A DNA stretch of 64,000 bases from Myxococcales bacterium (lineage in GTDB: Bacteria > Myxococcota_A > Polyangia > Polyangiales > Polyangiaceae): positions 1 to 64,000 of the forward strand of contig JADKKK010000004.1 of NCBI GenBank assembly GCA_016720545.1. The letters are read 5' to 3'. The stretch's first letter is position 1, and each line of letters opens with the position of its first letter. The notes below the pieces were generated by a model, which was not told the DNA's origin, searched no databases, and saw nothing but the letters and a program-made list of their open reading frames with translations. Below are positions 28,356-37,834 of the stretch, piece by piece. The position numbers and the translations under genes were made by a program.

Positions 28356-29978
28356 CTAGCCCGCGCGGAGGGGCGCCTCGTGGCCGCTCTCGGCCACGTA
28401 CTCGCTGTAACCTCCGCCGTAGAGCCGAGCGTCGCCCGCGTTGATCTCGAGCACGCGGTTCGACAGCTCGGCGAGGAAGTGACGGTCGTGGGAGACGAAG
28501 AGCATGGTCCCCTCGAAGTCCTTCAGCGTCGAAATCATCATCTCCTTGGTGTCCATGTCGAGATGGTTCGTGGGCTCGTCCAGCACCAGGAAGTTCGGCG
28601 GATCGAAGAGCATCTTGGCGAGCACCACGCGCGCCTTCTCGCCGCCGGAGAGCACGCGACAGCGCTTCTCGACGTCGTCCCCCGAGAAGCCGAACACACC
28701 CGCCAGCGTCTTCAGGGCGCCCACCGAGGCCTTCGGGAAGTCCTTCACGAGCGAGTCCCACACGGAGTCGTCGGGGGACAGGAGGTCCATCGCGTGCTGC
28801 GAGAAGTACCCAACCTTCACGCTCGGTCCCACCGACACCTTGCCCGCGTCGGGCGCGAGCTGCCCCACCACGAGCTTGAGCAGCGTGGACTTGCCCGCGC
28901 CGTTGATGCCCATCACGCACCAGCGCTCGCGCCGCCGGATGAGCATCGTGAAGGCCGAGTAGATCCGCCGGCTCCCGAACGACTTGTCGATGCCCTCGAG
29001 GCTCACGATGTCTTCGCCCGAGCGCGGCGGCTTCGGGAAGTCGAACGACACCTTGCGCCGGCGCTTGGGAGGCTCGACCTTCTCGATCTTCTCGAGCTTC
29101 TTCACGCGCGACTGCACCTGCGCCGCGTGGCTCGCGCGGGCCTTGAAGCGCGCGATGAACGCCTCCTCCTTCGCGAGCATGGCCTGCTGCCGCTCGTACT
29201 GGGCCTCGGCGTTGCGCTCGGCGATCGCACGCTGGCGCTCGTAGAAGTCGTAGTTGCCCGAATACGTGGTGAGCTCGCCGCCGTCGATCTCCAGGATCTT
29301 GCTCACGATGCGGTTCATGAACTCGCGGTCGTGGGAGGTCATGACGAGCGCGCCGTCGAACGACTTCAAGTAGCCCTCCAGCCAGAGGATCGACTCGAGG
29401 TCGAGGTGGTTCGTGGGCTCGTCGAGCAGGAGCACGTCGGGTCGCATGAGGAGCACGCGCGCGAGCTCCACGCGCATCTTCCAGCCGCCCGAGAGGCTCT
29501 CCACGGGGCCGTCCATCACCTCCTGGGCGAAGCCGAGCCCCGCGAGCACCTCGCGCGCGCGCCCCTCGAGCGCGTACCCGCCGAGCTCTTCGAAGCGGGC
29601 CTGCGCCTCGCCGTAGCGCTGGACGAGGGCGTCCATTTCGTCGGCCCGATCGGGATCCGAGAAGGCCCCCTCGAGCTCACGGAGCTCGCTCGCGACCTCG
29701 GCCACCGCCCCCGCGCCGGCCATCGCCATCGCGACCACGGTCGCGCCGTGCATGTCGCCGACGTCCTGGCTGAAGTAGCCGATGGTGGTGCCTCGGTCGA
29801 CGGAGACCGTCCCCGTGTCGGGGGTCTCCTCCTTCAAAATCATTCGAAATATCGTGGTCTTGCCCGAGCCGTTCGGGCCCACGAGCCCTACCTTCTCGCC
29901 GCGATTGATCGCGGCCGAGGCGTCGGTGAAGAGGATCTGCTGGCCGTGCTGGCGCCCAATCGAGTCGAGCCGGATCAT
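28356..29978 (-). CDS. ABC-F family ATPase (translation factor type)
   Basis: 540 residues with two ABC domains and no membrane segment. The first Walker A is GPNGSGKT (34-41), with signature LSGGWKMRVELA and Walker B VLLLDEPTNHLD. The second set is GINGAGKST, LSGGEKARVVLA and FLVLDEPTNHLD. The linker between them is long, charged and helical (ERQQAMLAKEEAFIARFK, KKLEKIEKVEPPKRRRK), which is the P-site tRNA interaction motif of ABC-F proteins. ABC-F factors bind the ribosomal E site and relieve stalled translation or give antibiotic protection; the length and order resemble YbiT/EttA-like housekeeping members. A transporter role is excluded by lack of membrane parts. Confidence 0.92.
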   Translation of the reverse strand: MIRLDSIGRQHGQQILFTDASAAINRGEKVGLVGPNGSGKTTIFRMILKEETPDTGTVSVDRGTTIGYFSQDVGDMHGATVVAMAMAGAGAVAEVASELRELEGAFSDPDRADEMDALVQRYGEAQARFEELGGYALEGRAREVLAGLGFAQEVMDGPVESLSGGWKMRVELARVLLMRPDVLLLDEPTNHLDLESILWLEGYLKSFDGALVMTSHDREFMNRIVSKILEIDGGELTTYSGNYDFYERQRAIAERNAEAQYERQQAMLAKEEAFIARFKARASHAAQVQSRVKKLEKIEKVEPPKRRRKVSFDFPKPPRSGEDIVSLEGIDKSFGSRRIYSAFTMLIRRRERWCVMGINGAGKSTLLKLVVGQLAPDAGKVSVGPSVKVGYFSQHAMDLLSPDDSVWDSLVKDFPKASVGALKTLAGVFGFSGDDVEKRCRVLSGGEKARVVLAKMLFDPPNFLVLDEPTNHLDMDTKEMMISTLKDFEGTMLFVSHDRHFLAELSNRVLEINAGDARLYGGGYSEYVAESGHEAPLRAG

Positions 29979-30032
29979 GAGGGGCGACTCGATACACGAG
30001 CCGCCGCGACAACGCGAGCGCCGGGTTTCAAG

Positions 30033-31382
30033 CTACTCGCTGTAGCTGGTCCTGGAGGGGCGGGTGGCGGCGATGGGCAGCTCGACCACGAAGCGTGCGC
30101 CCCACGGGCTGTCCTCGAGCGCGACGTCTCCGCCGTGGCTTCGGGCCACCTCGCGCGCGATCCCGAGGCCGAGGCCCGAGCCTCCCTCGGCCCGGGCGCG
30201 CGACCGGGCGCCGCGGAAGAAGGGCTCGAAAATGCGTGCGCGATCCGACTTTGGCACCCCGTCGCCCTCGTCCTCGACGACGACCACGGCGAGCGCGCCC
30301 TCGCGAGCGCAGGTCACGCGGACCAGCGCGCCGCGTGGGGAGTGCGTGACGGCGTTGTCGATGAGGTTTCGGAAGAGGCGCGCGAGGTCGCTCGGGCGCC
30401 CCGACACGGTGATCTCCAGCCCGGACAGCTCGAAGGACACTCCTAGCTCGTCGGCGCGTGCGCGCGCGAGGTCGACGGCGTTCCCCACGATCGCCTCCAG
30501 CGACGCATCTTCGGGCTCGGCGTCGACCCCCGTCCGGGCCAGGGTCAGGAGGTCGTCGGTGAGCTCCTTCAGCGCTTCGGTCGACTCGAGCGCCGAGCGG
30601 ATCGCGCGCCGCAGCTCGGGGGCCTCGCGGTCCTTGCGCACCGCGAGCTGGAGCTCGCCGTAGAGCTTCGTGAGCGGAGACCGGAGCTCGTGCGCGGCGT
30701 TGGCGAGGAAGCGACGCTGCGCCGCCAGCAGCGTCGCGATGGTGTCGACCATGTCGTCGATGTCGGTGGAGAGCTGCATGAGCTCGGCGTCGCCGGACCG
30801 CACCCCGACCCGCGCGGACAGATCGCCCGAGGTGACGCGATGCGCGACCTCGGCGATGCGTTCGTGGTCTCGCGTGACCCTGCGCGCCACGAGGTGGGTG
30901 ACGAGCGAGGTCCACACGAGCGCGGCCACGTACGCGAGGGCCAGCGCGTCGCGACGGGCCTCGGAGAGATCGTCGAGCTCCGCGCGCGGGGCGGCGACGA
31001 GCAGCGCCTTCTGCGGGTGCCCTGGCACCGAGACGAACACAGCGCGGTAGCGGACCCCGTCGTGGGTGAAGTTGAACGCATCGTCCGCGTCGTGGGCGAT
31101 GTAGGTGCGCGACGGTGGCTTGGTGGCGAAGGCGCCCGACGCGGTGATGGGGCGATCTTGATCGCCGTAGAACACGGCTGGGACCGGCGTAGGCCTTGGG
31201 AGAAACCGGAAGTCGCGGGCGGGGGCGTCCGCCGCCTCCGCCGCGGCGTCGTCGCGGAGCCGCCGGTCCAGGCGCGCCTCCGGGAGCCGCGCGAACTGCT
31301 GGAAGAGCGCACCGAAGACGAGGCCGAGGGTCACCGCGGTGAGCAGCACGGTCGCCGCGAGGAGACGAAAGCGGAGGCTCAT
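30033..31382 (-). CDS. Sensor histidine kinase
   Basis: 449 residues. Membrane helices at about residues 8-28 and 146-165 enclose a periplasmic sensor of some 120 residues. A HAMP linker follows (HLVARRVTRDHERIAEVAHR). The dimerisation helix carries the phospho-acceptor His231 in NAAHELRSPL. The ATPase domain shows the N box FRNLIDNAVTHSP, G1 VEDEGDGVP, F box IFEPFFRG and G2 GGSGLGLGIA. It should autophosphorylate and pass phosphate to the response regulator encoded just upstream, 7 bp away. The signal is unknown. Confidence 0.93.
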   Translation of the reverse strand: MSLRFRLLAATVLLTAVTLGLVFGALFQQFARLPEARLDRRLRDDAAAEAADAPARDFRFLPRPTPVPAVFYGDQDRPITASGAFATKPPSRTYIAHDADDAFNFTHDGVRYRAVFVSVPGHPQKALLVAAPRAELDDLSEARRDALALAYVAALVWTSLVTHLVARRVTRDHERIAEVAHRVTSGDLSARVGVRSGDAELMQLSTDIDDMVDTIATLLAAQRRFLANAAHELRSPLTKLYGELQLAVRKDREAPELRRAIRSALESTEALKELTDDLLTLARTGVDAEPEDASLEAIVGNAVDLARARADELGVSFELSGLEITVSGRPSDLARLFRNLIDNAVTHSPRGALVRVTCAREGALAVVVVEDEGDGVPKSDRARIFEPFFRGARSRARAEGGSGLGLGIAREVARSHGGDVALEDSPWGARFVVELPIAATRPSRTSYSE

Positions 31383-31389
31383 GCGGAGC

Positions 31390-32055
31390 TTAGGGGCGCT
31401 CGGCGCGGAGGCGGTAGCCCACTCCGCGGACGGTCTCGACCATCCACGCCATCGCCCCGAGCTTGTCGCGGAGGCGGCTCACGTGGACGTCGAGCACCCC
31501 CGACCCCGGGTCGAATTTGAGCTGCCAGACGTCGAGCAGGATCGTCGCGCGAGGAACCGCGTCGTTCCCTGCGAGCGCCAGGCGCGAGAGCAGCGCGAAC
31601 TCCTTCGCGGTGAGGTCGAGCGGCGCCCCGTCGAGGGTCGCCCTCCGCGTGAGGCGATCGAGGGAGAGCGGGCCGACGTCGAGCGCCGCCCCGATGCGTC
31701 CGCGGCGCGCGAGGGCCGCGACCCTGGCGAGCAGCTCGTCGACGTCGAAGGGCTTCGTGAGGTAGTCGTCCGCGCCGGCGCGCAGGCCCGTCACCTTGTC
31801 GCTGCTCTCGCCGCGGGCGGTGAGCATCAACACCGGGGTCGTGAGGCCGCTCGCGCGCAGTCGTCGCGCGACGTCGGGGCCGTTCGCGTCGGGGAGCATC
31901 CAGTCGAGGAGGATGACGTCGAAGGCGGCGAGGGGCGCGCGCTCCAGCGCCGCGGCGCCGGTGTCGGCTACCGCGGTCGTGTGGCCCTCGTCGTGGAGGA
32001 CGCGGACGAGGAAGTCGCTGAGCTTGGGGTCGTCTTCAATCACGAGGATGTGCAC
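31390..32055 (-). CDS. OmpR-family response regulator
   Basis: 221 residues. The receiver domain has the acidic pair ED(D) at 7-9, the phosphorylation site Asp51 (ILLDWMLP), Thr78 and Lys100 (LTKPFD). The C-terminal winged helix-turn-helix follows (LTAKEFALLSRLA, VLDVHVSRLRDKLG, VETVRGVGYRL), typical of OmpR/PhoB DNA binding. First gene of a two-gene operon with the sensor kinase. No target genes can be named; the nearby intergenic region holds no clear direct repeats. Confidence 0.94.
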   Translation of the reverse strand: MHILVIEDDPKLSDFLVRVLHDEGHTTAVADTGAAALERAPLAAFDVILLDWMLPDANGPDVARRLRASGLTTPVLMLTARGESSDKVTGLRAGADDYLTKPFDVDELLARVAALARRGRIGAALDVGPLSLDRLTRRATLDGAPLDLTAKEFALLSRLALAGNDAVPRATILLDVWQLKFDPGSGVLDVHVSRLRDKLGAMAWMVETVRGVGYRLRAERP

Positions 32056-32128
32056 GCGCTCAGCGTAGCAGCGCGCGGAGCCCGCGCGGAATCGTAGGCT
32101 GCTGCGCGGAGGCGGCGCCCTCGACGCG

Positions 32129-32425
32129 CTAAAAGCCGGGGCTGTGGCCGGCTAGGCTCGGGGCGCGCGCCGAGCTGACCGGCACGCGCTCCGGCGGGGT
32201 GGCGAGCGCGCGGATCGAGTGGTGGGCGTCGGCCTCGCTCTCGCCCCCGTAGCCGCGCGGGCCCTCGGGCGGGGGAGCGGCGAAGAACGTGGCGGTCGCG
32301 GAAGGCGGCGCCGGGGCGCGGGCCGGCGCCGGGGCACCCCGGTCGCGGAGCACCGCGAACGAGGCGAGGCCCGCCGCGGCGGCCACCGCGACGGCGAGCA
32401 GAACATCGCGTCGAGTGCGGGTCAT
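32129..32425 (-). CDS. Small single-span membrane protein coupled to sdaA
   Basis: 98 residues. Basic start (MTRTRRDVLL), one hydrophobic segment (residues about 8-27), then a Pro/Ala-rich extracytoplasmic tail. Its ATG at 32425 shares one base with the stop of the serine dehydratase gene (TGATG), so its translation is likely coupled to it. No motif or family recognised; I cannot exclude that the frame is not expressed, but the codon pattern matches its neighbours. Confidence 0.55.
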   Translation of the reverse strand: MTRTRRDVLLAVAVAAAAGLASFAVLRDRGAPAPARAPAPPSATATFFAAPPPEGPRGYGGESEADAHHSIRALATPPERVPVSSARAPSLAGHSPGF

Positions 32426-33822
32426 CAGCACTCGATGATATTCACGGCGAGCCCGCCGCGCGCGGTCTCCTTGTACTTCGTCATCATGTCGGCCCCGGTC
32501 TGGCGCATGGTCGCGATCACCTTGTCGAGCGAGATGCTGTGTTTTCCGTCGCCCGAGAGCGCGAGCCGCGCGGCGTTGATGGCCTTGACCGAGGCCATCG
32601 CGTTGCGCTCGATGCACGGCACTTGCACGAGCCCCCCGACGGGGTCGCACGTGAGCCCAAGATTGTGCTCCATGCCAATTTCTGCTGCGTTTTCCACCTG
32701 TTCGGGGGTGCCACCGAGCACCTCGGCGAGGCCGGCGGCCGCCATGCTGCAGGCGACGCCCACCTCCCCCTGACAGCCCACTTCGGCGCCCGAGATGGAG
32801 GCGTTTCGCTTGTACAGAGTGCCTATCGCGGCGGCGGTGAGCAGGAATCGGTGGGCGCCGTCGTCGCCCGCGTTGGGGATGAAGCGGAGGTAGTAGTGCA
32901 ACACGGCGGGGAGGATGCCCGCGGCCCCGTTGGTGGGCGCGGTGACAACACGTCCGCCGGCCGCGTTCTCCTCGTTCACGGCGAGCGCCCACAGGTTCAC
33001 CCAGTCCATCGCGACGAGAGGATCGGTCGTGCGCGTGTCGCAGGTGAGCTTGCGGTGCAGCGCTGCCGCGCGGCGACGCACCTTGAGGCCTCCCGGGAGG
33101 ACGCCCTCTCGCTCGCACCCGCGCTGCACGCACCGCCGCATCGCGTGCACGATGCGGCTCAGGCCGTCGCGCAGCTCGGTCTCGGACCGCAGCGCGCGCT
33201 CGTTCTCGAGCATGAGGGTGCTGATCGACAGTCCGTGTCGCTCGGTGAGGGCGAGCAGCTCGACCCCGTTGGCGAAGGGGTAGGGTGGCCGCGGTCGTTC
33301 GAGCGCTCCGGGGAGCGCGGGCTCCACGGCGCCGTCGTTCACGACGAAGCCGCCGCCCACCGAGTAGTAGATCCGCGAGACCTCCTCCGGCGCCGCGTCG
33401 CCGTCCGCGCCTGGGAGCGCGCGGAGCTGGGCGGTGAAGCGCATGCCGTTCGGGTGGAGGGGCAGGCTGCGGCGCCTGTGGAAGACGAGATCCGCGGGGT
33501 CGAACGGGACGTTGGCCCAGCCGAGCAGCCGCACCTCACGCGCCGCGCGGATCGCCTCGACGCGGGCGGGTGCGGCGTCCGGATCGACGTCCTCGGGGCG
33601 CTCGCCCTCGAGGCCGAGCAGCACGGCGAGATCGCTGCCGTGGCCCTTCCCGGTGTGCCCGAGGGAGCCGAAGAGCTCCACCTTGAGGCCGCTGACGCGC
33701 GCGAGCAGGGCGCTCGTGTCGAGGTCGTCGACGAAGCGCCGGGCTGCGCGCATCGGCCCCACGGTGTGGCTGCTCGACGGTCCGATCCCGATGGTGAACA
33801 TGTCGAACAGGCTGAGGTGCAC
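32425..33822 (-). CDS. sdaA: L-serine dehydratase, iron-sulfur type
   Basis: 465 residues in the single-chain arrangement of proteobacterial SdaA: the beta domain first (FDMFTIGIGPSSSHTVGPMR), then the alpha domain. Cluster-binding cysteines are seen in GCQGEVGVACSMA and TCDPVGGLVQVPCIERNA. It deaminates L-serine to pyruvate and ammonia with a [4Fe-4S] cluster and is oxygen-sensitive. The start is GTG at 33822, which gives the family's usual N-terminus. A small membrane protein is coupled downstream. Confidence 0.95.
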   Translation of the reverse strand: MHLSLFDMFTIGIGPSSSHTVGPMRAARRFVDDLDTSALLARVSGLKVELFGSLGHTGKGHGSDLAVLLGLEGERPEDVDPDAAPARVEAIRAAREVRLLGWANVPFDPADLVFHRRRSLPLHPNGMRFTAQLRALPGADGDAAPEEVSRIYYSVGGGFVVNDGAVEPALPGALERPRPPYPFANGVELLALTERHGLSISTLMLENERALRSETELRDGLSRIVHAMRRCVQRGCEREGVLPGGLKVRRRAAALHRKLTCDTRTTDPLVAMDWVNLWALAVNEENAAGGRVVTAPTNGAAGILPAVLHYYLRFIPNAGDDGAHRFLLTAAAIGTLYKRNASISGAEVGCQGEVGVACSMAAAGLAEVLGGTPEQVENAAEIGMEHNLGLTCDPVGGLVQVPCIERNAMASVKAINAARLALSGDGKHSISLDKVIATMRQTGADMMTKYKETARGGLAVNIIEC

Positions 33823-33864
33823 GAGGCATGATCGCCCCGCGGCCTGCGCGCCACAAGCGCGGCG

Positions 33865-35367
33865 TCAGCGCTTTCCAGCGAGGCGCCACTGCCGAGCTTG
33901 CCCGAGCATCTCGAGCACCTTCTGGCCGCCGTAGCCGAGGCGCGCCACCTCCGACGCGTCGAGGTGCGCCTGGTCGCGGAGGCCCCCCCACGCGAACCCG
34001 AGCTCGAACGTCTCCGGGTTGGCCTCGCACAGATCGGACAGGAGCGATGCGGCCGCGTGGTCGCAGTCGCCCTCCTGCACGTAGAAGCCCACGTGCAGCC
34101 CGAAGCGTCGCCGGTACTCGTCGAGCTCCGCGGTGACGCGGATCCTCGAGCTGTACACGGGGCGGCCCGAGCTCGATTTTACGGTGTCGAGGAGGCTCGC
34201 GCCGTTGAACATCACGCTCTGGCCGTGCGCCACGCGGCCCGCGTCGCACGCGGCCTGGAGATCGCCGGCGTAGTGGAAGAACTGGATTTCCCGCGGCCCC
34301 GGGTAGGACACGCCGTCGACGACCTGGCTGGCGCTCGAGACGCCCTCGATCTCCTCGCGCAGGAAGGCGCCTACGGCCACCACGTGCACGCCGCGCTCGT
34401 TCAACGCGCGCACGAGATCGCGCAGGAACTCCGGGGTGCTGCGGAGGCTCTTGATTTCGATGATGACCGAGAGACTCGGCTTGCCCGTCACCTCCCGGTG
34501 CACCGCGACCGCGCGGCGCACGGGCCAGGGCGGCGCGAAGGTGTTTCGCATGCACTCCTCGTCCGACGGGCTGCGCGGATCGTTCGCCATCGCCCCGATC
34601 GCGTCGCCGAGGTCGTCGGCCTTGCCGAGGGTGAGCGCGCGCGCGAAGAGGTCGAGCCAGGAGTCGACCTCTACCCCGCCGAGCCCGGTCTTCGGCGTCT
34701 TGCGGACGTCCTGGTATTGGCAGATGCCCATCGCCTCTTGGATGGTGTCGGCGGGCGTCGCGTGCGCGATGAGCGAGGTGTCGAGCACGCGCTCCATGAG
34801 CGCGTCGAGCGCCGCCGCGTCGCCCCGGGCGGCCTCCCACGCGGGGAAGAGATCGCGATCGACGAAGAGGTCCCACTCGATGCCGGAGAGGTGGAGCGGG
34901 CTCTCGTCGTCGCCGACCGACTCGGCCCCTCGCGCCACGCCGAAGGCCGCCACGACGGGGTTGTTCTCGAGCATCGGGATGATCTTCGTGGGGTCCGCGC
35001 CGGCCTCGAGCGCCGCGCGGATCTGCTCGAACACGTCTGGCATGAGGAACGCGAGGATGCGTTTCCACTTCGCGTCGGCGAGCAGCGCGGGCGACGCGCC
35101 CATGAACGCGCCGTGGCCGTAGAACTGCGTTCGAATCGGCGTGAGCCGGAACGAAGCGGGCACGAACGGCAGATCGTCGACCTTGTCCCAGAGCTGCGCG
35201 CCGAGCTGCAGCACCTCGGCCCCGACGATGCGGGCCTCCGCCTGCAGGCGCCGTCGGCGCCGTCGGAAGAGGGCGCGGACCCCGACCCACCAGCCCTCGA
35301 CGCGCGCCCACGCGGCGCCCAGGAGCGAGAAGAACCGAAATCGGGCGCTGTGCTCCGGGGTCGCCAC
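33865..35367 (-). CDS. Unknown protein, about 500 residues
   Basis: 500 residues from GTG 35367, which follows TGAGGT. The N-terminus is basic and Trp/Phe-rich (SLLGAAWARVEGWW, RALFRRRRRRLQAEAR) and may lie along the membrane, but there is no clear signal. Segments such as LSGIEWDLFVDRDLFPAW, SLSVIIEIKSLRSTPEFLRD and PGPREIQFFHYAGDLQ suggest an alpha/beta enzyme-like fold. I recognise no motif or family. It precedes sdaA by 42 bp on the same strand and may be cotranscribed with it. Confidence 0.65.
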   Translation of the reverse strand: MATPEHSARFRFFSLLGAAWARVEGWWVGVRALFRRRRRRLQAEARIVGAEVLQLGAQLWDKVDDLPFVPASFRLTPIRTQFYGHGAFMGASPALLADAKWKRILAFLMPDVFEQIRAALEAGADPTKIIPMLENNPVVAAFGVARGAESVGDDESPLHLSGIEWDLFVDRDLFPAWEAARGDAAALDALMERVLDTSLIAHATPADTIQEAMGICQYQDVRKTPKTGLGGVEVDSWLDLFARALTLGKADDLGDAIGAMANDPRSPSDEECMRNTFAPPWPVRRAVAVHREVTGKPSLSVIIEIKSLRSTPEFLRDLVRALNERGVHVVAVGAFLREEIEGVSSASQVVDGVSYPGPREIQFFHYAGDLQAACDAGRVAHGQSVMFNGASLLDTVKSSSGRPVYSSRIRVTAELDEYRRRFGLHVGFYVQEGDCDHAAASLLSDLCEANPETFELGFAWGGLRDQAHLDASEVARLGYGGQKVLEMLGQARQWRLAGKR

Positions 35368-35441
35368 GAACCTCAGCCTAACGCAAGCCGCGCGCTGCGC
35401 GCAGAAACGCGACGCGCGACGCGTCGTCGTACCGGTCGCGG

Positions 35442-37036
35442 CTACTGCGTGGTGGCGCTGAAGGTGGTCGCACCCGCGACGTTCGTCGTGACCTGCGCGA
35501 GCAGGTAGACGCTCTCGCCAGCCGCCAAGGAGATCGCCGGCACGCAGGAGTCCGCGCCGGGCACCGTCGCCCCGCACGAGTCGTTGTTCGTGCCGAAGCA
35601 CGCGTTTCGCTCGCTCGTGAGCGGCGGCGCGGAGAGGCCGCGGTAGGCCACGAGCGTCGTGTTGACCCCGGTCGCGAGCGACAGATCGGCCACGAGTGTC
35701 CCGCCCGTGGGGTTCGTGACGCGGATGTAGCGGTACGGCGCGAGGGTGGTGAGGAGCGTGCGCGGGCACGCCCCGGTCGACACGCGCGTGATCGTCTGGG
35801 TCGTCACGAACGACACGGGCTCCGTCACGGTCTCGCCCGAGTTTGGGGACAACATGACGTCGTGGTCGACCGCGGGCGCGGGCTCGGGGCCGACGAAGTT
35901 CGTCTTCACCTCGAGCTTGAGGCGTCCGGCGGCGGTGGCCGAGGTGGTGCCCGTGTACACGACGACGCTCCCGCCGGGGGGCACGTTGAAGGTGAGGGCG
36001 CCGGACCCCGCCGTAGTCGTGACCGAGGTGATCTGCGCGGTGCAGTTGATGCGGTTCCCCGGATCGGGAATGGTCGTGGCGCCCTCGTAGGCCGCCGTGA
36101 CCGCGGTGAGCTTGGTGGCGCCCGGCGGCACCACGTGCGTCACGGTCACGTTCACCGACGTCGCGCTCGGGTTCGTCACCCGCGCGTAGTGGAAGGGCGT
36201 CTTCGTCGTCGTCATGCTCGCAGGGGTGCCGCACACGCCCGCGACCAGGCGCTCCACGGTGCGGGCTGTGCTCGAGGTGTTGAAGATGCCGCTCACGACG
36301 CCGCCCACCGTGGGGGAGGCCACGACCTCGTCGGCGACCTGGGGTCCGCAGGGCGCGGGCGCGCCGGGAGTGCAGGTCCCCGAGCACTGCTGGCGCCGGA
36401 CGTGGGCGGGGTCGGCGCAGAGCCCCTCGATGTGTTTCACCTCGCCGGAGAGGCACCCGCCGGTCACCTCGCCCAGGCACGCGCTCTCGACCCACAAGCA
36501 CGCGGCGTCGCACTGGCGGGTCTGGCTGCCGCAGAGCCCGCACTGCGAGACCTCGCGCGCCGCGGGGAGGCAGTTGACGGCGGCCGTCTTCTCGCCGAGG
36601 CACGGCCCGTAGGTCCCGACCACGCTGCCCGTCTCGCAGAACGCCTTCTGGACGCCGCACTTGCCACAGCGGCGATCGAGGATCGCGTTCACGGGCGTCC
36701 CGGCCGGGCACGGGTCGCCCTCCTTCGGCGCCCGCGGGTCGAAGGGATCGCCCGGGTAGGGCGTGAAGCCGCTGTCCGCCGCGTCGGCGGCGTCGGGCCG
36801 CGCGTCGACGACCACCACGTCGGCGCGATCCGGCTGCGCGTCTTGTGGCCGAGTGTCGGGCGTCGCGTCGGTGGCCGGCGCGCTCCTGTCGGGTGACGCA
36901 CCGTCCGTGACGGGCGTGACGGGCGTGAGGGCGCGGCGTCCGGCTCGTCGTCGGGCGTGACCGCCGAGGTCGCGCACGCGAGCAAGCCTGCGAAGAACGT
37001 CGAAGCGCACAAAAGCGAGATGCGGAACCGGGTCAT
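35442..37036 (-). pseudogene. Cys-rich surface lipoprotein, frame broken after the signal peptide
   Basis: ATG 37036 follows a strong GGAGG site and encodes a lipoprotein signal with lipobox AGLLAC. About 35 codons on (36931-36945) the frame must shift to reach the long remainder, starting LTPVTPVTDG. One missing base in the Pro/Thr repeat (CACGCCCGT units) would restore 531 residues. The remainder has an Asp/Ala linker, 60 residues with many CxxC-like pairs (RRCGKCGVQKAFC, QCGLCGSQTRQC), and two copies of a beta domain, HYARVTNPSATSVNVTVTHV and RYIRVTNPTGGTLVADLSLA. Function unknown; likely a surface protein. The site fits replication slippage or a read error. Confidence 0.75.
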
Positions 37037-37129
37037 CGGGCCTCCAACGGTAAGCTCAGGACCGCTCAGCGTACCGTTCTCCTGCCGCCGTATCAACCTC
37101 GTGACGCTCACCCTTTTTCGGGGGGGGCG

Positions 37130-37834
37130 TCAGGGTACGTTCGGCGCGCCGGGGGTCTCCGGGGAGCTCTGGAAGGACGCGTCGGGCTCACCGCTGGGAA
37201 TGCGCGCGTAGCTGCGGCTCCCGGAGGAGGCGTCGGGCGGGTAGACCACCTTGCCGAGCGTCCCGCCGTCCGCGGCGAGGAGGAACAGGGTCTCGCCGCT
37301 CTTGTTGCTGATGCCGAACTCGGCGTTGAAGCAGTGGCGCTGGCCGCCGTCGGGACAGGCTCGCCCGCCGTCACCCGCTCCGCCGCCGCGCACGAGCAGG
37401 TACTCGCCCCTCGCGAGCACGGTGGCAGGCGGGAAGGTCACGGCCTCGGCGAGCTTCGGCTCACCGGTGGCCTTGTCGCGGTCGGCGAGACGCAGTCCGC
37501 CGAGGTCCTCCGCCGCGGCGCCGCTGTTCACGAGCTCCACCCACTCGTCACCGCCGGAGATCTCGTTGATGAGGATCGCCGCGGCCGAGAGGTTCGTGCC
37601 CGCGTCGAAGGCCACGCCGGTGTCCCGCGCGGCGTCGCCGGCGGCGTCGAAGGGCGGGGGCAGGGGTGGGATGGGGGGGAGGGGCGGGCCTGTGTCCGCG
37701 CCGGCGTCGGGCGCCGGGGGCTCGGACGTCGAGCACGCGTAGGTGCCGAGGGCGAGCGCGAGTGGCCCCACGACGCCTAGCCCAAACGCGACCCACCTCC
37801 AGCGCCTCCGCGGTCGAACAGCTCTATTGTCCAT
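37130..37834 (-). CDS. Lamin-tail-domain lipoprotein
   Basis: 234 residues. A signal segment ends GTYACST, a plausible lipobox, followed by a Pro-rich linker. Residues about 85-200 carry a lamin tail (LTD) Ig-like domain: ILINEISGGDEWVELVNSG, DLGGLRLADRDK, LARGEYLLVRGG. LTD domains in bacteria are found on exported proteins, often with nucleases or adhesins, and are thought to bind other surface components. It overlaps the end of the upstream PEP-binding lipoprotein gene by 11 bp, so they form an operon. A run of eight G lies just after the stop (37119-37126). Confidence 0.82.
   Translation of the reverse strand: MDNRAVRPRRRWRWVAFGLGVVGPLALALGTYACSTSEPPAPDAGADTGPPLPPIPPLPPPFDAAGDAARDTGVAFDAGTNLSAAAILINEISGGDEWVELVNSGAAAEDLGGLRLADRDKATGEPKLAEAVTFPPATVLARGEYLLVRGGGAGDGGRACPDGGQRHCFNAEFGISNKSGETLFLLAADGGTLGKVVYPPDASSGSRSYARIPSGEPDASFQSSPETPGAPNVP

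Noticed and set aside
33865..36711. A 948-residue open frame on the minus strand joining two regions
   Set aside because: Its upstream 450 codons are an out-of-frame shadow of the Cys-rich lipoprotein gene; only the part from GTG 35367 has protein-like composition and a ribosome site.
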